NCBI GenBank assembly: GCA_016714445.1
Contig: JADJNF010000002.1
Location: 62,001-126,000, forward strand
Origin: Saprospiraceae bacterium
Lineage (GTDB): Bacteria > Bacteroidota > Bacteroidia > Chitinophagales > Saprospiraceae
Length of the DNA: 64,000 nucleotides
Direction: 5' to 3'
The position numbers were made by a program, and so were the translations under genes. Below are positions 42,082-51,789 of this stretch, piece by piece (the first letter of the stretch is position 1; each line of letters begins with the position of its first letter). The notes beneath the pieces are model-generated. The model was not told where the DNA came from and ran no database searches. It saw nothing but the letters and a program-made list of their open reading frames with translations.

Positions 42082-44885
42082 GATTTATTTTTTATTAATG
42101 GGATCGTTATACAAAATTGTTGTTGGGTTACAAGCACTATGATTTCTTTTCCGGTGATATTCAGATATCTTTTCGCCAGTGATTGCAATCCGAAATGAGT
42201 CGATTTTTCTGTTGTGCGCCGCGTCTGAATATTATTACTCACCTTTAAAGTATCGTTTTCACAGGTGATTGATATGATCAGCGGACTGGCTTTGGACGCC
42301 GCATTGTGTTTTACCGCATTTTCAGTCAGAATCTGGAGGGTCAGCGGTATAATCAACCAGTCATTGTTGACAATGTTTGTCCTGATCTGAACAGTATTAC
42401 CAAATCTCTGATCAAGCAGAAAACTGTAATTCTGATTGATTTCCAATTCATCTTTGAGAGGGATGAGATCTTTGTCTCTGAATTGCAGCATATTGCGATA
42501 AAAATCAGAGAGTTTTTCCACAAATGTGACAGCCTGCTCAGGTTTACTCTCTATGATAGAAACCAGGGTATTAAAACTATTGAATAGAAAATGAGGGTTA
42601 ATCTGACTTTTTAGCGTTTCAAGTTGGCTTCTCACCTGATCCATTTTTATTTCTTCCAATTGTTTCCTTCTTCTGTTCCGGCTTTCATTCCATACATAAA
42701 CTATGGAAATAAAAATAACAACCAAACCAAAAAAGAACCACCAGGTTTCCCAGATTGCGGGTTTAATTCTAAACTTTATTTCATAAGTAACTGCCCCCGA
42801 AAATGTTTTGTTTGCTGCACACTCTATAATGAAAGTATAATTTCCAGAGCCAAGATTTGGGTATATCAGTTTCTGGTCTTTTGTATATCTCCATTCAGTG
42901 TCAATGCCGTCCATTTTATACCTGTATTGGACCACATCAGGATCACTAAACCATATACCTGCATATTCTATCAGAAAATCATTGTCTTTATAACTCAAGA
43001 TGTTGTATTCCGCTTGCTTTAGCAATATTTTCCCTGCCAAAGCTGTTTTAATAATCAATTGTGCTTTGAGAAAAGGTTGATGTACAGGCTGATAAGTAAT
43101 AATTCTGCTTCCTTCTGATATCAATATGGGATGCATAAAATCATTGAAAAAAGGATTTATATTTTGTTCCCATTTTCTGATGCCAGTATTATTGCCAATA
43201 CATATAATGGTATGTGTGTCAGGATCAATAATGTCCATACCAGTATGGTGAAAAGAAATGATATTACCATCTTTGTCAGACGTAATGCCGGAAATATGCA
43301 ATTCTGTAAGACCTTCTGATAACCCAAACCATCTGATACTGTCTTTTTCTATTTTTCCCAATCCATTGTTCAGGGTACTAAACCATATCTTTTTGTTTTT
43401 GTCTTCTGCAAAAGAAATAATGGTCTGATCGTTGGTTATTTGTTTTATATGGTCATTTTTATCAATGACTGTAATGCCTTTGCCGTCCGTTCCTACCCAC
43501 AGATTATTGGATTTATCAGTGAAAAGTGTATAGTTATAATCCGTAGGCAATCCTGATTTTTTATTCAGCTGTTTTAATACTGTTCCATCCGGTGATAGTT
43601 TATTAAGTCCGGCAAGTGTGGATACCCATATGAAGCCTTCCCTTTGAGTAATACAGAATACATTATTATTGGACAAACCGGTTTTTTCGTTCAGCGCCTT
43701 GATCAGTTTGCCCTTCTGATCAATAATTTTTATGCCATCACCGAAGGTACCAGCCCAAATTTCATTTTTACTTTTATGATAATACAGAGACAAAATATTT
43801 TCTTTCTTCAGAATTGGTAGCGCATCTGCTCCTTGATGATTACAAAAAAGCCCTTCATCGTTTCCGATAAAGACGTTCCCATCAACTTCCAGCAATGCCT
43901 GTATATTAATAATGTTGGCTTCCCTGACACTGAATATGCCGGGAGATGAAATTAAGCCGTTATTATTGCATAATATCCAGATATTTCCTTCAGCATCGCA
44001 AAGAATATCCAGAATAGAAAGTGGTGATTCTGTACCCTTGGGATGAAATGTTTTTGATTTGTAATTCAAATAATCATAGTACATCAATGGGTTGTTTTTA
44101 TGATCTGCCAATGCAAGAATTCCAAATCCTGCAATCCCTATTTTTTTGATCTGATTATTGGTTTTTAATATTTGCAGGACTTTTTTTGTTTCAAAGTCAT
44201 ACATCCATAATCCATTTTCAAAAGTTCCGATGTACAGTTTGTTATCCAATTGGTCCAAATGCAATGAAGTGATGATTTCATTGGGCATGGCAGATAAAAA
44301 GGTCGGTTTTTCGATGATTTTTTTTTCATTTTCAAATCGACATACAATTAGTCCATGGTCAGTACCGGCAAATATTTTCCCCGCATTATCCACCACCAGA
44401 TTATAAATATCATTTCCTTCGAGTCCGTCATCTGTATTGAAATTATAAAGAACTTCCTTTGCAAAAACATATAATCCTTCGCCATACGTTGAAAACCACA
44501 TTTGGCCGATATTATCTTTTCCTATACCTGTAATTTTTGATTTTGGCCATCCTTCAGCTATTTCCCATGGTTTAAGTTTAAAATCTACCAACCTGAATAT
44601 TCCACCATCAGAGTAACCTATCCAAAGATATTCTCCATCGTGGAAATAAGAAGATGGTTCCTGATTTCCGCCATCTTCCCTGAGCATTACATCATGTTTT
44701 TTACCATCAAAAGCAATCAATCCTTCTTTTGTGCCAATAAATAATAATTCGTTTTTGTACCTGAAAATAGAAGAAGGATTCATTCTCAGCAGGTCAGTAC
44801 TGACTTCATGCTGATTGAAATGATAGTTTTGGCTATACAAATCAGATGCAAAAATAAAACATAAAAATAGAATGATGATCTTCAT
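42078..44885 (-). CDS. LytS-type sensor histidine kinase with two propellers
   Basis: A 935-residue membrane sensor. Order seen: signal peptide, about 13 blades of Reg_prop repeats (IWFSTYGEGLY, IWAGTFGDGIK, LWVGTDGKGIT and similar) forming two periplasmic propellers, a Y_Y_Y domain (about 620-700), one transmembrane helix (WETWWFFFGLVVIFISIVYV near 715-735), and a HisKA_7TM/LytS-type kinase with SQINPHFLFNSFN carrying the phospho-His near 766, then an HATPase with NAVKHNAASK. No HisKA four-helix domain. It overlaps YceI upstream by four bases and the response regulator downstream by four. This is the hybrid-like layout common in Bacteroidota, but as two proteins. Ligand unknown. Confidence 0.9.
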   Translation of the reverse strand: MKIIILFLCFIFASDLYSQNYHFNQHEVSTDLLRMNPSSIFRYKNELLFIGTKEGLIAFDGKKHDVMLREDGGNQEPSSYFHDGEYLWIGYSDGGIFRLVDFKLKPWEIAEGWPKSKITGIGKDNIGQMWFSTYGEGLYVFAKEVLYNFNTDDGLEGNDIYNLVVDNAGKIFAGTDHGLIVCRFENEKKIIEKPTFLSAMPNEIITSLHLDQLDNKLYIGTFENGLWMYDFETKKVLQILKTNNQIKKIGIAGFGILALADHKNNPLMYYDYLNYKSKTFHPKGTESPLSILDILCDAEGNIWILCNNNGLISSPGIFSVREANIINIQALLEVDGNVFIGNDEGLFCNHQGADALPILKKENILSLYYHKSKNEIWAGTFGDGIKIIDQKGKLIKALNEKTGLSNNNVFCITQREGFIWVSTLAGLNKLSPDGTVLKQLNKKSGLPTDYNYTLFTDKSNNLWVGTDGKGITVIDKNDHIKQITNDQTIISFAEDKNKKIWFSTLNNGLGKIEKDSIRWFGLSEGLTELHISGITSDKDGNIISFHHTGMDIIDPDTHTIICIGNNTGIRKWEQNINPFFNDFMHPILISEGSRIITYQPVHQPFLKAQLIIKTALAGKILLKQAEYNILSYKDNDFLIEYAGIWFSDPDVVQYRYKMDGIDTEWRYTKDQKLIYPNLGSGNYTFIIECAANKTFSGAVTYEIKFRIKPAIWETWWFFFGLVVIFISIVYVWNESRNRRRKQLEEIKMDQVRSQLETLKSQINPHFLFNSFNTLVSIIESKPEQAVTFVEKLSDFYRNMLQFRDKDLIPLKDELEINQNYSFLLDQRFGNTVQIRTNIVNNDWLIIPLTLQILTENAVKHNAASKASPLIISITCENDTLKVSNNIQTRRTTEKSTHFGLQSLAKRYLNITGKEIIVLVTQQQFCITIPLIKNKS

Positions 44886-45424
44886 AAGGATGTACCGGAT
44901 GCAGAAAGCGAAATCTGAATTTCTTCAGCGATTTTTTTATGTACTATGCGTGGAATCGTAATATTATAATCCAGCAAAAAAATAGTAAATGATGATTCTA
45001 TCGATACTTTTCCATTTTGTACTATGATTTTATTTTTGAGGATTCGCTCTTTATTGATGCCATGGATGATAAAATTTCCTTTGCTTCTTACTTCATACAC
45101 ACCATCCGAGGTAAGGTCAGGTTTGTCCAGTAGTTTTCCTGCATAAGTCAAAGTGGGATATTTGTCGGATTCCATATAGTTTTCATGAAAATGTTCTTTT
45201 TGTAAGGCTGAATTGAATCCATCAAATGACTTTAACCTAACAGAAAATGCAAACTTACTTTCTGCCATATCTACAATGCCGGTCAATTGATTGCTTTCTG
45301 CTTTGATCATCTCAAGCGGTGCATCAGATAAAAATTTCACCTTACCGGAAAAACTAATCTTTGATGTTTGACTGTACAACAGCGAAGTCAAACTGAAGCA
45401 AAATATGCAAATAAATAATCTCAT
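44882..45424 (-). CDS. YceI-family protein (first)
   Basis: A 180-residue exported YceI-like lipocalin-fold protein. I chose the ATG at 45424 (MRLFICIFCFSLTSLLYSQ) because it gives a clean signal peptide, while the frame extends to 45526. Seen: ISFSGKVKFLSDAPLE, FSVRLKSF, LQKEHFHENYMESDKYPTLTY (family signature), and GNFIIHGI. YceI proteins bind polyisoprenoids or lipids in the periplasm. It overlaps the kinase start by four bases, an unusually tight link between a ligand-binding protein and a sensor, suggesting it delivers or senses the kinase ligand. It resembles the second YceI protein at 47741 closely in motif order. Confidence 0.85.
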   Translation of the reverse strand: MRLFICIFCFSLTSLLYSQTSKISFSGKVKFLSDAPLEMIKAESNQLTGIVDMAESKFAFSVRLKSFDGFNSALQKEHFHENYMESDKYPTLTYAGKLLDKPDLTSDGVYEVRSKGNFIIHGINKERILKNKIIVQNGKVSIESSFTIFLLDYNITIPRIVHKKIAEEIQISLSASGTSL

Positions 45425-45775
45425 GGGTCCAAAGTTAGACATTAGTTTGTAAAACTGCAGGTAAATCCATGCTGAAATAGTAAATATGAATACTGAACAG
45501 GGATTTGAATGGATATAAATTAACAAAAATACAAAAAATTAACCAATGTATTATAAACGATTATAAAGCCAGTTTGATAAATATTTTTATGCTTTAAAAG
45601 GGGATCTATCAGATTTCCTTTTAATCTGTATATCGTATTTTTTGAGTATGATTTATAATTCAGATAAACCGCCATTCATCCTGTTCAACTATGGATTTTA
45701 CCCATTCAGTATATTGAGTACATTTGTTACAACAAATACTTATACCTTTGAGTTATCATTACAAATGTGGTAAAA

Positions 45776-46753
45776 ATGCCAAAAAATATCTTTCTGATTT
45801 CTATTCTTGTAGTTTTTTTGTTGTCTTCCTGTTCGCACCAACCGATCATACCGGAAGTAAAGCTTACCACCAGCACAGTTACAGTAACCCCAACTTGTCA
45901 GGGCTGTTCGACTGATCCGATTTGCGCTGTAGCCGATGATATTATCATCAACGAAACTACGATCTATTCTACCTGCATACCACAACCAGCAGGTCAAGGA
46001 ACTTTTATTAGTCATGCAGGTAATTGCTACATTTGGACACCGTCTTCAAGTCAAACTGAAATTGTAACTACCTGCATCATTGTTTGTACAGGTAAAATCT
46101 GTGATACAACGCTGGTTACTATTTTTCCACCTTTGCCTTCGGACACCACGTTTACAGGTATCAAATGCAACGCCGATACGGTTTATTTTGCAAAGGAAAT
46201 ATTGCCCATTAGTACGGCCAATTGTGCTTATTCAGGCTGCCACAATACGGTTACAGCCGCTGACGGTATAAAGTTGGACAATTATGCCAATATTATAAAA
46301 TACGGTAAGATTAAACCGTTTAATGTTTCTAAAAGTGAACTCTATGAAGTGATCACAGATACTGACCAAAAAGATGTGATGCCACCTCCTCCTGCTGCTA
46401 AGTTATCTGTTGCTCAGATTGCTCTTATTTCAAAGTGGATCGGTCAGGGTGCTAAAAATAATACTTGTAATGATCAACCTGGCGGATGTAGTACAGATAA
46501 TGTAAGTTTTTCGACTTATGTAAAACCTGCTTTGGCGTCATGTACTACTTGTCATAAAACAGGAAATGCCAGCGGTGGTATAAATCTGGATTCATATGCC
46601 GGATTTAAGTCGGCTGCAATTAGCGGTAAGTTGTATGGTGCCCTCAGTTGGTCTAATGGTTTTATGGCTATGCCTCAAGGTGGTTCTAAGTTGCCGGATT
46701 GTAATATCAATAAAATAAAAAGCTGGATAGATGCAGGCGCCGCAAATAATTGA
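45776..46753 (+). CDS. Cytochrome-like lipoprotein with two haem-binding domains
   Basis: A 325-residue lipoprotein (lipobox LLSSC near residue 18). The ATG at 45776 is chosen over GTG at 45767. The middle has a CX4CH haem motif in NCAYSGCHNT near residue 145, and the C-terminal domain a CXXCH motif in SCTTCHKTG near 260. Both are followed by the GGIxLDSYA pattern of small c-type cytochrome-like domains common in Bacteroidota, and both end in the MP motif (VMPPP, MAMPQGG). The N-terminal 120 residues hold several CxxC pairs and no recognised domain. Electron transfer or sensing at the periplasmic face is the likely role. It heads an operon with 46825 and 47207. Confidence 0.75.
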   Translation: MPKNIFLISILVVFLLSSCSHQPIIPEVKLTTSTVTVTPTCQGCSTDPICAVADDIIINETTIYSTCIPQPAGQGTFISHAGNCYIWTPSSSQTEIVTTCIIVCTGKICDTTLVTIFPPLPSDTTFTGIKCNADTVYFAKEILPISTANCAYSGCHNTVTAADGIKLDNYANIIKYGKIKPFNVSKSELYEVITDTDQKDVMPPPPAAKLSVAQIALISKWIGQGAKNNTCNDQPGGCSTDNVSFSTYVKPALASCTTCHKTGNASGGINLDSYAGFKSAAISGKLYGALSWSNGFMAMPQGGSKLPDCNINKIKSWIDAGAANN

Positions 46754-46824
46754 TACTGACTAAGATCATTTTTCAAATTAAATAAAAATATAATATATTT
46801 GCACCCAATTTATAATTTAGATGT

Positions 46825-47187
46825 ATGAAAAGTAAAGGAATATTTTTTTGTCTTTTATGTTGTCTGGCAAGTTGTTATTATGATTCAGAAGAAGATTTGT
46901 ATCCATCGTCTGATTGTAATACGACTAATGTTAGTTTTTTAAATGATATTCAACCCATTTTGGCCAACAGCTGTCTATCCTGTCACAATGCATTGTCAAC
47001 AATAGGTGGAGGAGTCATATTGGAGGGTCACGAAGCAATACTGAGATATGCAAATGATGCATCTCTGGTAGGGTCTGTTAAACATAATTCAGGGTATTCA
47101 GCTATGCCGCAAAGTGCTTCTAAGCTCGATGATTGTAAGATTTCAAAAATCGAAGCCTGGGTGCAGGCAGGAAGCCCGAATAATTAA
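46825..47187 (+). CDS. Small cytochrome-like lipoprotein
   Basis: A 120-residue lipoprotein (lipobox LASC near residue 16) with one CXXCH haem motif (SCLSCHNAL near residue 53) and the same downstream pattern as its upstream neighbour, ending YSAMPQSASKLDD and WVQAGSP. It looks like one domain of the 45776 gene product and probably arose by duplication. A TATATTTG-type -7 element just upstream (ATATAATATATTTGCACCC region) may start a separate transcript. Haem attachment needs a cytochrome c maturation system that is not in this window. Confidence 0.75.
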   Translation: MKSKGIFFCLLCCLASCYYDSEEDLYPSSDCNTTNVSFLNDIQPILANSCLSCHNALSTIGGGVILEGHEAILRYANDASLVGSVKHNSGYSAMPQSASKLDDCKISKIEAWVQAGSPNN

Positions 47188-47206
47188 TATCTTAAATTGT
47201 AAAGAA

Positions 47207-47605
47207 ATGAAAAAATTCCTTCCGTATGTCTTAGTACTCATAGTAGTCAGTGGGGCAGTGGGATATTTTATGTACAATAAACCTCATAACGAGACAAAAG
47301 GAGCAACTTCTGATGTCATCATTTCTCCCGCTGATCTGCTAAAAGCATATGAGACAGATGAAGCCGCTGCCGATCTTGCTTATCTGGATAAAATTTTGGA
47401 AGTGGAAGGAATCGTAAAATCAATATATGTTCTGGATCAGGGTTCCAGTTTGTCTCTTGATGCTGGTAGCGAAATGTCAGCCATCACATGTGAGTTTGAA
47501 GCAGCAGATGCGCTGGCTGGAGTAAAACCCGGTGATAAAGTAAAAATCAAAGGATTTTGTACAGGCAAACTGATGGATATCGTTTTGGTCCGATGTTCGT
47601 TGTAA
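47207..47605 (+). CDS. OB-fold (tRNA_anti-like) membrane-anchored protein
   Basis: A 132-residue protein with an N-terminal transmembrane anchor (residues 4-20, LPYVLVLIVVSGAVGYF) and a C-terminal OB-fold of the tRNA_anti-like type (ILEVEGIVKSI, ITCEFE, GDKVKIKGFCTG, IVLVRC). I chose the ATG at 47207. The frame is open to 47114 but overlaps the upstream gene. The protein faces the periplasm. OB-fold proteins of this type are often found next to YceI and cytochrome-like genes in Bacteroidota, but the ligand is not established. It lies 20 bases after the cytochrome-like gene and 135 before YceI, and so belongs to this operon. Confidence 0.8.
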   Translation: MKKFLPYVLVLIVVSGAVGYFMYNKPHNETKGATSDVIISPADLLKAYETDEAAADLAYLDKILEVEGIVKSIYVLDQGSSLSLDAGSEMSAITCEFEAADALAGVKPGDKVKIKGFCTGKLMDIVLVRCSL

Positions 47606-47740
47606 CAGATTTAACAGTATTTTAATCAGACAGCCTGTAACTGATATTATTTTGTAGCGTCTCAAGGGTACTGATATTGACGCCATATCGGTTTCAAAGT
47701 CGTTATAAACCTATTTACTTATTTTAAAAATAATAAAAAC

Positions 47741-48292
47741 ATGAAGTATTCCATTTATATTTTGATCCTTTTATTGAGCCATGTTACTATGGTTTCAGGT
47801 CAGAAATATTTTACTAAAACAGGTCATGTGTCCTTTTATTCTGATACACCATTAGAAAAAATCGAAGCTCAGAATAAATCTTCCAACTGTGTGCTTGATC
47901 TTGCCACTGGTAAACTCGAATTTGCCGTATTAATCAAAGGTTTTCAGTTTGAAAAAGCGCTGATGCAGGAACATTTTAATGAAAACTATCTGGAAAGCAA
48001 TAAATTTCCCAAAGCTACCTTTAAAGGTCAGATAGACAACTATACTAAAATAGATGTAACAAAAAATGGAAAATCGACGGTCAAAGTATCCGGAGATCTT
48101 ACGCTGCACGGCGTTACTAAAAAATTGAATACCGATGCTGTGGTGGAAATAAAAGCCGGAAAGATAGATGCAGATGCCACATTTAATATTTTGGTAGCAG
48201 ATTACAATATTTCCATACCTTCGCTTGTCAAAGATCAGATAGCAAAGTCTGTTAAAGTGAAAGTGGATGCTACGCTGGAAGTTCTGAAATAG
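47741..48292 (+). CDS. YceI-family protein (second)
   Basis: A 183-residue exported YceI-like protein (signal peptide to about residue 20, VSGQ). Seen: KTGHVSFYSDTPLEKIEA, LVIKGFQFEKALMQEHFNENYLESNKFP, and GDLTLHGVTKKL, the family's core. It shares the same motif order as the first YceI at 44882 and is in the divergent operon, so the two probably come from one duplication. Function as for the other: periplasmic binding of a hydrophobic ligand. It is followed by a DUF5777 outer-membrane protein. Confidence 0.9.
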   Translation: MKYSIYILILLLSHVTMVSGQKYFTKTGHVSFYSDTPLEKIEAQNKSSNCVLDLATGKLEFAVLIKGFQFEKALMQEHFNENYLESNKFPKATFKGQIDNYTKIDVTKNGKSTVKVSGDLTLHGVTKKLNTDAVVEIKAGKIDADATFNILVADYNISIPSLVKDQIAKSVKVKVDATLEVLK

Positions 48293-48394
48293 TGACAGTA
48301 TGGATATTACAAATCACTAAATAATTGTAAATTTACAATATTTTATCAGCTGAATGTCAACGATTTGAAATCTTAAATTAATACCTATTGAATC

Positions 48395-49282
48395 ATGCGA
48401 AACGTAAGCTTTTTTACTTTGTTATTTACCCTGTTTTTTTCATTTTCCTATGGCCAGAATGATGATTTATTGTCATTGCTTGGAGATGATGAAACTACAG
48501 ATTATACCAATGCCAGTTTTAAAACCAACAGGGTCATCAATCTTCATTCATTGGAAAGTACAGCAGGTGGTGTTTTAGATTTTAAAATAGGTCACAGATT
48601 CGGGACATTAAACGGAGGTTTTTATGAGCTTTTCGGATTGGACAATGCCAATATCAGAATCGGGTTTGATTACGGCTTGTCGGACGTTATTACTATAGGT
48701 GTCGGCAGAGGCAGTTTCGAAAAAACATATGATGGTTTCATCAAGTATAAGTTTCTGCGACAGAGTACCGGGAAAAGAAAAATGCCATTTACTGCAGCCC
48801 TTTTACTTACCTCTGCAGTTCAGACGCTAAAATGGGCTAATCCTGAAAGAGAAAATTATTTTTCAAGCAGGATGTATTACACTTCACAATTGATCATCGG
48901 CAGAAAATTCAGTGAATCTTTCAGCTTGCAACTGAGTCCTACGATGGTACACAGGAACCTGATCAAAACCAATGCAGAAAAGAACGATGTATATGCATTG
49001 GGAGCTGCAGGAAGAATTAAACTAAGCAAAAGACTGGCTTTAAACGCCGAATATATCTATCTGCTACCTGATCAGGTAGCAGACAATATTACTAATTCTT
49101 TGTCCATCGGCTTTGATATAGAGACAGGTGGACATGTATTTCAACTTCATTTCACCAATAGCACTTCCATGATTGAAAAAGGTTTCATCACAGAAACCAC
49201 TAACTCATGGGACAATGGCGGAATTCATTTTGGCTTCAATGTAAGCAGGGTATTTACGGTCAAAAGGAAGAAGCTGGAATGA
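48395..49282 (+). CDS. DUF5777 outer-membrane beta-barrel protein
   Basis: A 295-residue exported protein (signal peptide to about residue 20, SYGQ) matching DUF5777: NASFKTNRVINLHSLESTAGGVLDFKIGHRFG, GLDNANIRIGFDYGLSD, VITIGVGRGSFEKTYDGFIKY. The rest alternates like barrel strands and ends with an amphipathic strand. The family function is unknown. It appears together with YceI and cytochrome-like genes in many Bacteroidota, as far as I recall, so a role in uptake or sensing of the same ligand is a fair inference. It lies 103 bases after the second YceI gene. Confidence 0.85.
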   Translation: MRNVSFFTLLFTLFFSFSYGQNDDLLSLLGDDETTDYTNASFKTNRVINLHSLESTAGGVLDFKIGHRFGTLNGGFYELFGLDNANIRIGFDYGLSDVITIGVGRGSFEKTYDGFIKYKFLRQSTGKRKMPFTAALLLTSAVQTLKWANPERENYFSSRMYYTSQLIIGRKFSESFSLQLSPTMVHRNLIKTNAEKNDVYALGAAGRIKLSKRLALNAEYIYLLPDQVADNITNSLSIGFDIETGGHVFQLHFTNSTSMIEKGFITETTNSWDNGGIHFGFNVSRVFTVKRKKLE

Positions 49283-49493
49283 TTTCATAATCTTATAATA
49301 TGTTTAAATTTTTATTGGCAGAACCACAATCAGCTGATCTGCAATAAGAAAAATTATAATATACTTTAATTTAGGTTATTAAAATGTAAGTAATAAGTTA
49401 CCTATTTTATGAAATTTTTAATTTCTATGGCTAAAATAAGAATTAACTATATTGCATAAATAATATTTATTATCATAATTTAACAAGAAAAAA

Positions 49494-49524
49494 TTGCGTT
49501 GTTCAAATATATGCCCTATATTTG
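49494..49524 (+). promoter_or_regulatory. Promoter of the 49706 T9SS gene, same type as at 34571
   Basis: TTG (49494-49496), a 20-base spacer and TATATTTG (49517-49524). About 55 bases around it match 34561-34616, including the AAAAATTGCG and CCCTATATTTGTTTTGA words. The remainder of the 423-base gene-free stretch 49283-49705 is AT-rich leader with nothing recognised. Confidence 0.75.
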
Positions 49525-49705
49525 TTTTGATATTTATTCTATAAGCCGAAAATCATACATCCATCTTGTTTCTGCTAAGGTATATTTGAGCCGAATTTTT
49601 GGTAGCTATTGGTAATACGTAGTTTAAAACAGATCATATATAAAAAAGAAGCGGAACCAGAAGAACCGATAAAAATTTATCTTTGGTCTTCCAAAAATCC
49701 TTAAT

Positions 49706-51352
49706 ATGAAAAAGACAATCTGTTTTATTTTGTTGGCTTTGATTTCTACTGCTACACATTCACATCCCTATTTTGGTGAGAATAGAGCTCCATTTGAGTA
49801 TTTGACTTCATACTTATATGGTAACCCTTTGATTAATAAAGATACATTCATCTTTAATACATTCTCTACTGATGAAAATGTTGTAAATACCAATTTTAAT
49901 CAAAACAGGAAGGATGGAAGTAAAACTCATATTACAAAGCTCCCCACAGAAGCTCAAAAAGCTAAAGTACTGGTAGATGATAGCGCAGCAAATTATATAC
50001 GTGGTGATAAGAGATATTTTGATCATAATGACCCAAATTGTCTGAAAATAATATCTGTAATTCCTGTTTTCCCTATATTTAGTCCAATTTGTCAAAATAC
50101 TTTGGCGGCCAAACTACCTTCCGTGTCTAATAATGGAATAAGCGGTACCTGGAGCCCTGCACAAATTAACACAAATCAAGGTGGTTTATTTATCTATACT
50201 TTTATGCCTTTTGGTGGACAGAATGCGGACACCATCACGATTCCTATTTTAATTGTAGCACAAATCAATCCAATTTTTAGCCAAATAGGGCCGTATAACC
50301 TAAATCAACATCCTGATTTATTACCTTCTCACTCACTAGACGGAATATCCGGAACCTGGTTTCCTCCTTCAGTGAATACATCTTCTTCAGGAACTACATC
50401 GTATATTTTTACTCCGGATGCTAGTCAATGTGCAGCTACAGTTGGCATCGATGTGCAGGTAAATGCATTGATTGATACCACAGAGATGCCTGCTACCGCA
50501 GCTTGGTATAGCACTACATGGATTGAAGGTGGTCTCAACGGTGAATATTGTGATTTAGGTATTAACATTATTCAGGTAATGAGGGATACACTTATTGAAA
50601 ATAAACTTTGCAGGATCATAGGGGTAACGGATGCAGGCAAATATTTAAAAGAAAGCGAAATTCCTTTCTATGCTAAAAACAACAGAATATACTTTCATGA
50701 AGATAACGAATGGAAATTGTTATATAATTTTGATGCCAAGGTAGGAGATACAATTACTTACTCTATATCAAATAAAGCAATCTACTATGCAAAATATGGA
50801 ATAATACCATTTCCAATACAGACAGGACCTTTTAGTTTGTTTGTCACGGCTATAGATACTGTATATACAACGAGTGGAAAAGCTTTAAAGCGATTTCAGA
50901 CTGAGAACGCCGAATTTAGGGATAACTCCATGCAAAATATCATAGAGAAAGTTGGTTCCGTTGATAAACTATTCGGTAGTAACATAATCATTGTTCCTCC
51001 GGAATGTAACACTTTTCCACAATTGCGATGTTATATAGACAGCAACTTTTCATATAAATTTGTACAAGGTGAATGCGACAATATAGATGCCCTTCAAGAA
51101 GAGAAAAAAATGATGCTGTCTATTGCTCCAAATCCAGGTGTAAACCAAATTAATATTAACATCCCGAACAATATGGATTTACCACTTAGATATGAAGTTT
51201 TATCTGTAAGAAATCACAGAGTAGCAACGGGGACATATAGTAGTGCTCAAACACTAACTATTGAAGCTGATGATCTTTTGTCAGGAATGTACATTGTGCG
51301 GTTAATGGACATGCAAGGCAGGTTATGGATTGGCAAATGGGTAAAACTTTAG
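49706..51352 (+). CDS. T9SS secreted protein with two Ig/PKD-like domains
   Basis: A 548-residue exported protein: signal peptide (about 1-19, ending ATHS), a low-complexity segment, two Ig/PKD-like modules (about 128-188 and 190-252, both with a GISGTWxP motif typical of the choice-anchored family in Bacteroidota), a beta-rich body (about 260-455), and a T9SS type A sorting domain (about 470-548, SIAPNPGVNQININI to the end). No enzyme motif was found, so surface or extracellular binding is likely. Preceded by a promoter like that of the metalloprotease gene. Confidence 0.85.
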   Translation: MKKTICFILLALISTATHSHPYFGENRAPFEYLTSYLYGNPLINKDTFIFNTFSTDENVVNTNFNQNRKDGSKTHITKLPTEAQKAKVLVDDSAANYIRGDKRYFDHNDPNCLKIISVIPVFPIFSPICQNTLAAKLPSVSNNGISGTWSPAQINTNQGGLFIYTFMPFGGQNADTITIPILIVAQINPIFSQIGPYNLNQHPDLLPSHSLDGISGTWFPPSVNTSSSGTTSYIFTPDASQCAATVGIDVQVNALIDTTEMPATAAWYSTTWIEGGLNGEYCDLGINIIQVMRDTLIENKLCRIIGVTDAGKYLKESEIPFYAKNNRIYFHEDNEWKLLYNFDAKVGDTITYSISNKAIYYAKYGIIPFPIQTGPFSLFVTAIDTVYTTSGKALKRFQTENAEFRDNSMQNIIEKVGSVDKLFGSNIIIVPPECNTFPQLRCYIDSNFSYKFVQGECDNIDALQEEKKMMLSIAPNPGVNQININIPNNMDLPLRYEVLSVRNHRVATGTYSSAQTLTIEADDLLSGMYIVRLMDMQGRLWIGKWVKL

Positions 51353-51394
51353 AAAGATATTATCTGACTTTTACAGGAATTTGCACCACTTATA

Positions 51395-51447
51395 CTCAAA
51401 ATAAATTGGATTGCGAAAAACTCTTTAGATAATTCATTTATTTTGAG
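51395..51447. repeat. Perfect 12-bp inverted repeat in the gene-free stretch after the T9SS gene
   Basis: CTCAAAATAAAT (51395-51406) and ATTTATTTTGAG (51436-51447) are perfect reverse complements separated by 29 bases. It may be a weak terminator or a binding site. The rest of the 437-base gene-free stretch 51353-51789 shows only AT-rich sequence. Confidence 0.6.
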
Positions 51448-51789
51448 CATAATAACGATAGAATTTTTTGTCTTGATGAAGACATGAGTTTCATCATCTT
51501 TTCAAAATAAATTCTCTTCGGTATAATTTAACTGTTTATCAAACCGATATTTATTTAAGAAATCAGAGACAGTCATCTATTGTAAGGAAAATAAATACTT
51601 GTTAAAACACATAGATTCTCCGGGTTAATAAGTATAATTATAAATACCTTGTACAAAATCGGACGGTTGTTTCCCATTTCTGTAAAAAAGCTCGTTAAGT
51701 GAGGATGCATTAAAGGTACTTTGGTATTGTTTTAATGCATCTTAGTTTAAAACGTTAACAAAAAAAATGCAAAAATGGGAGGCACCTCA

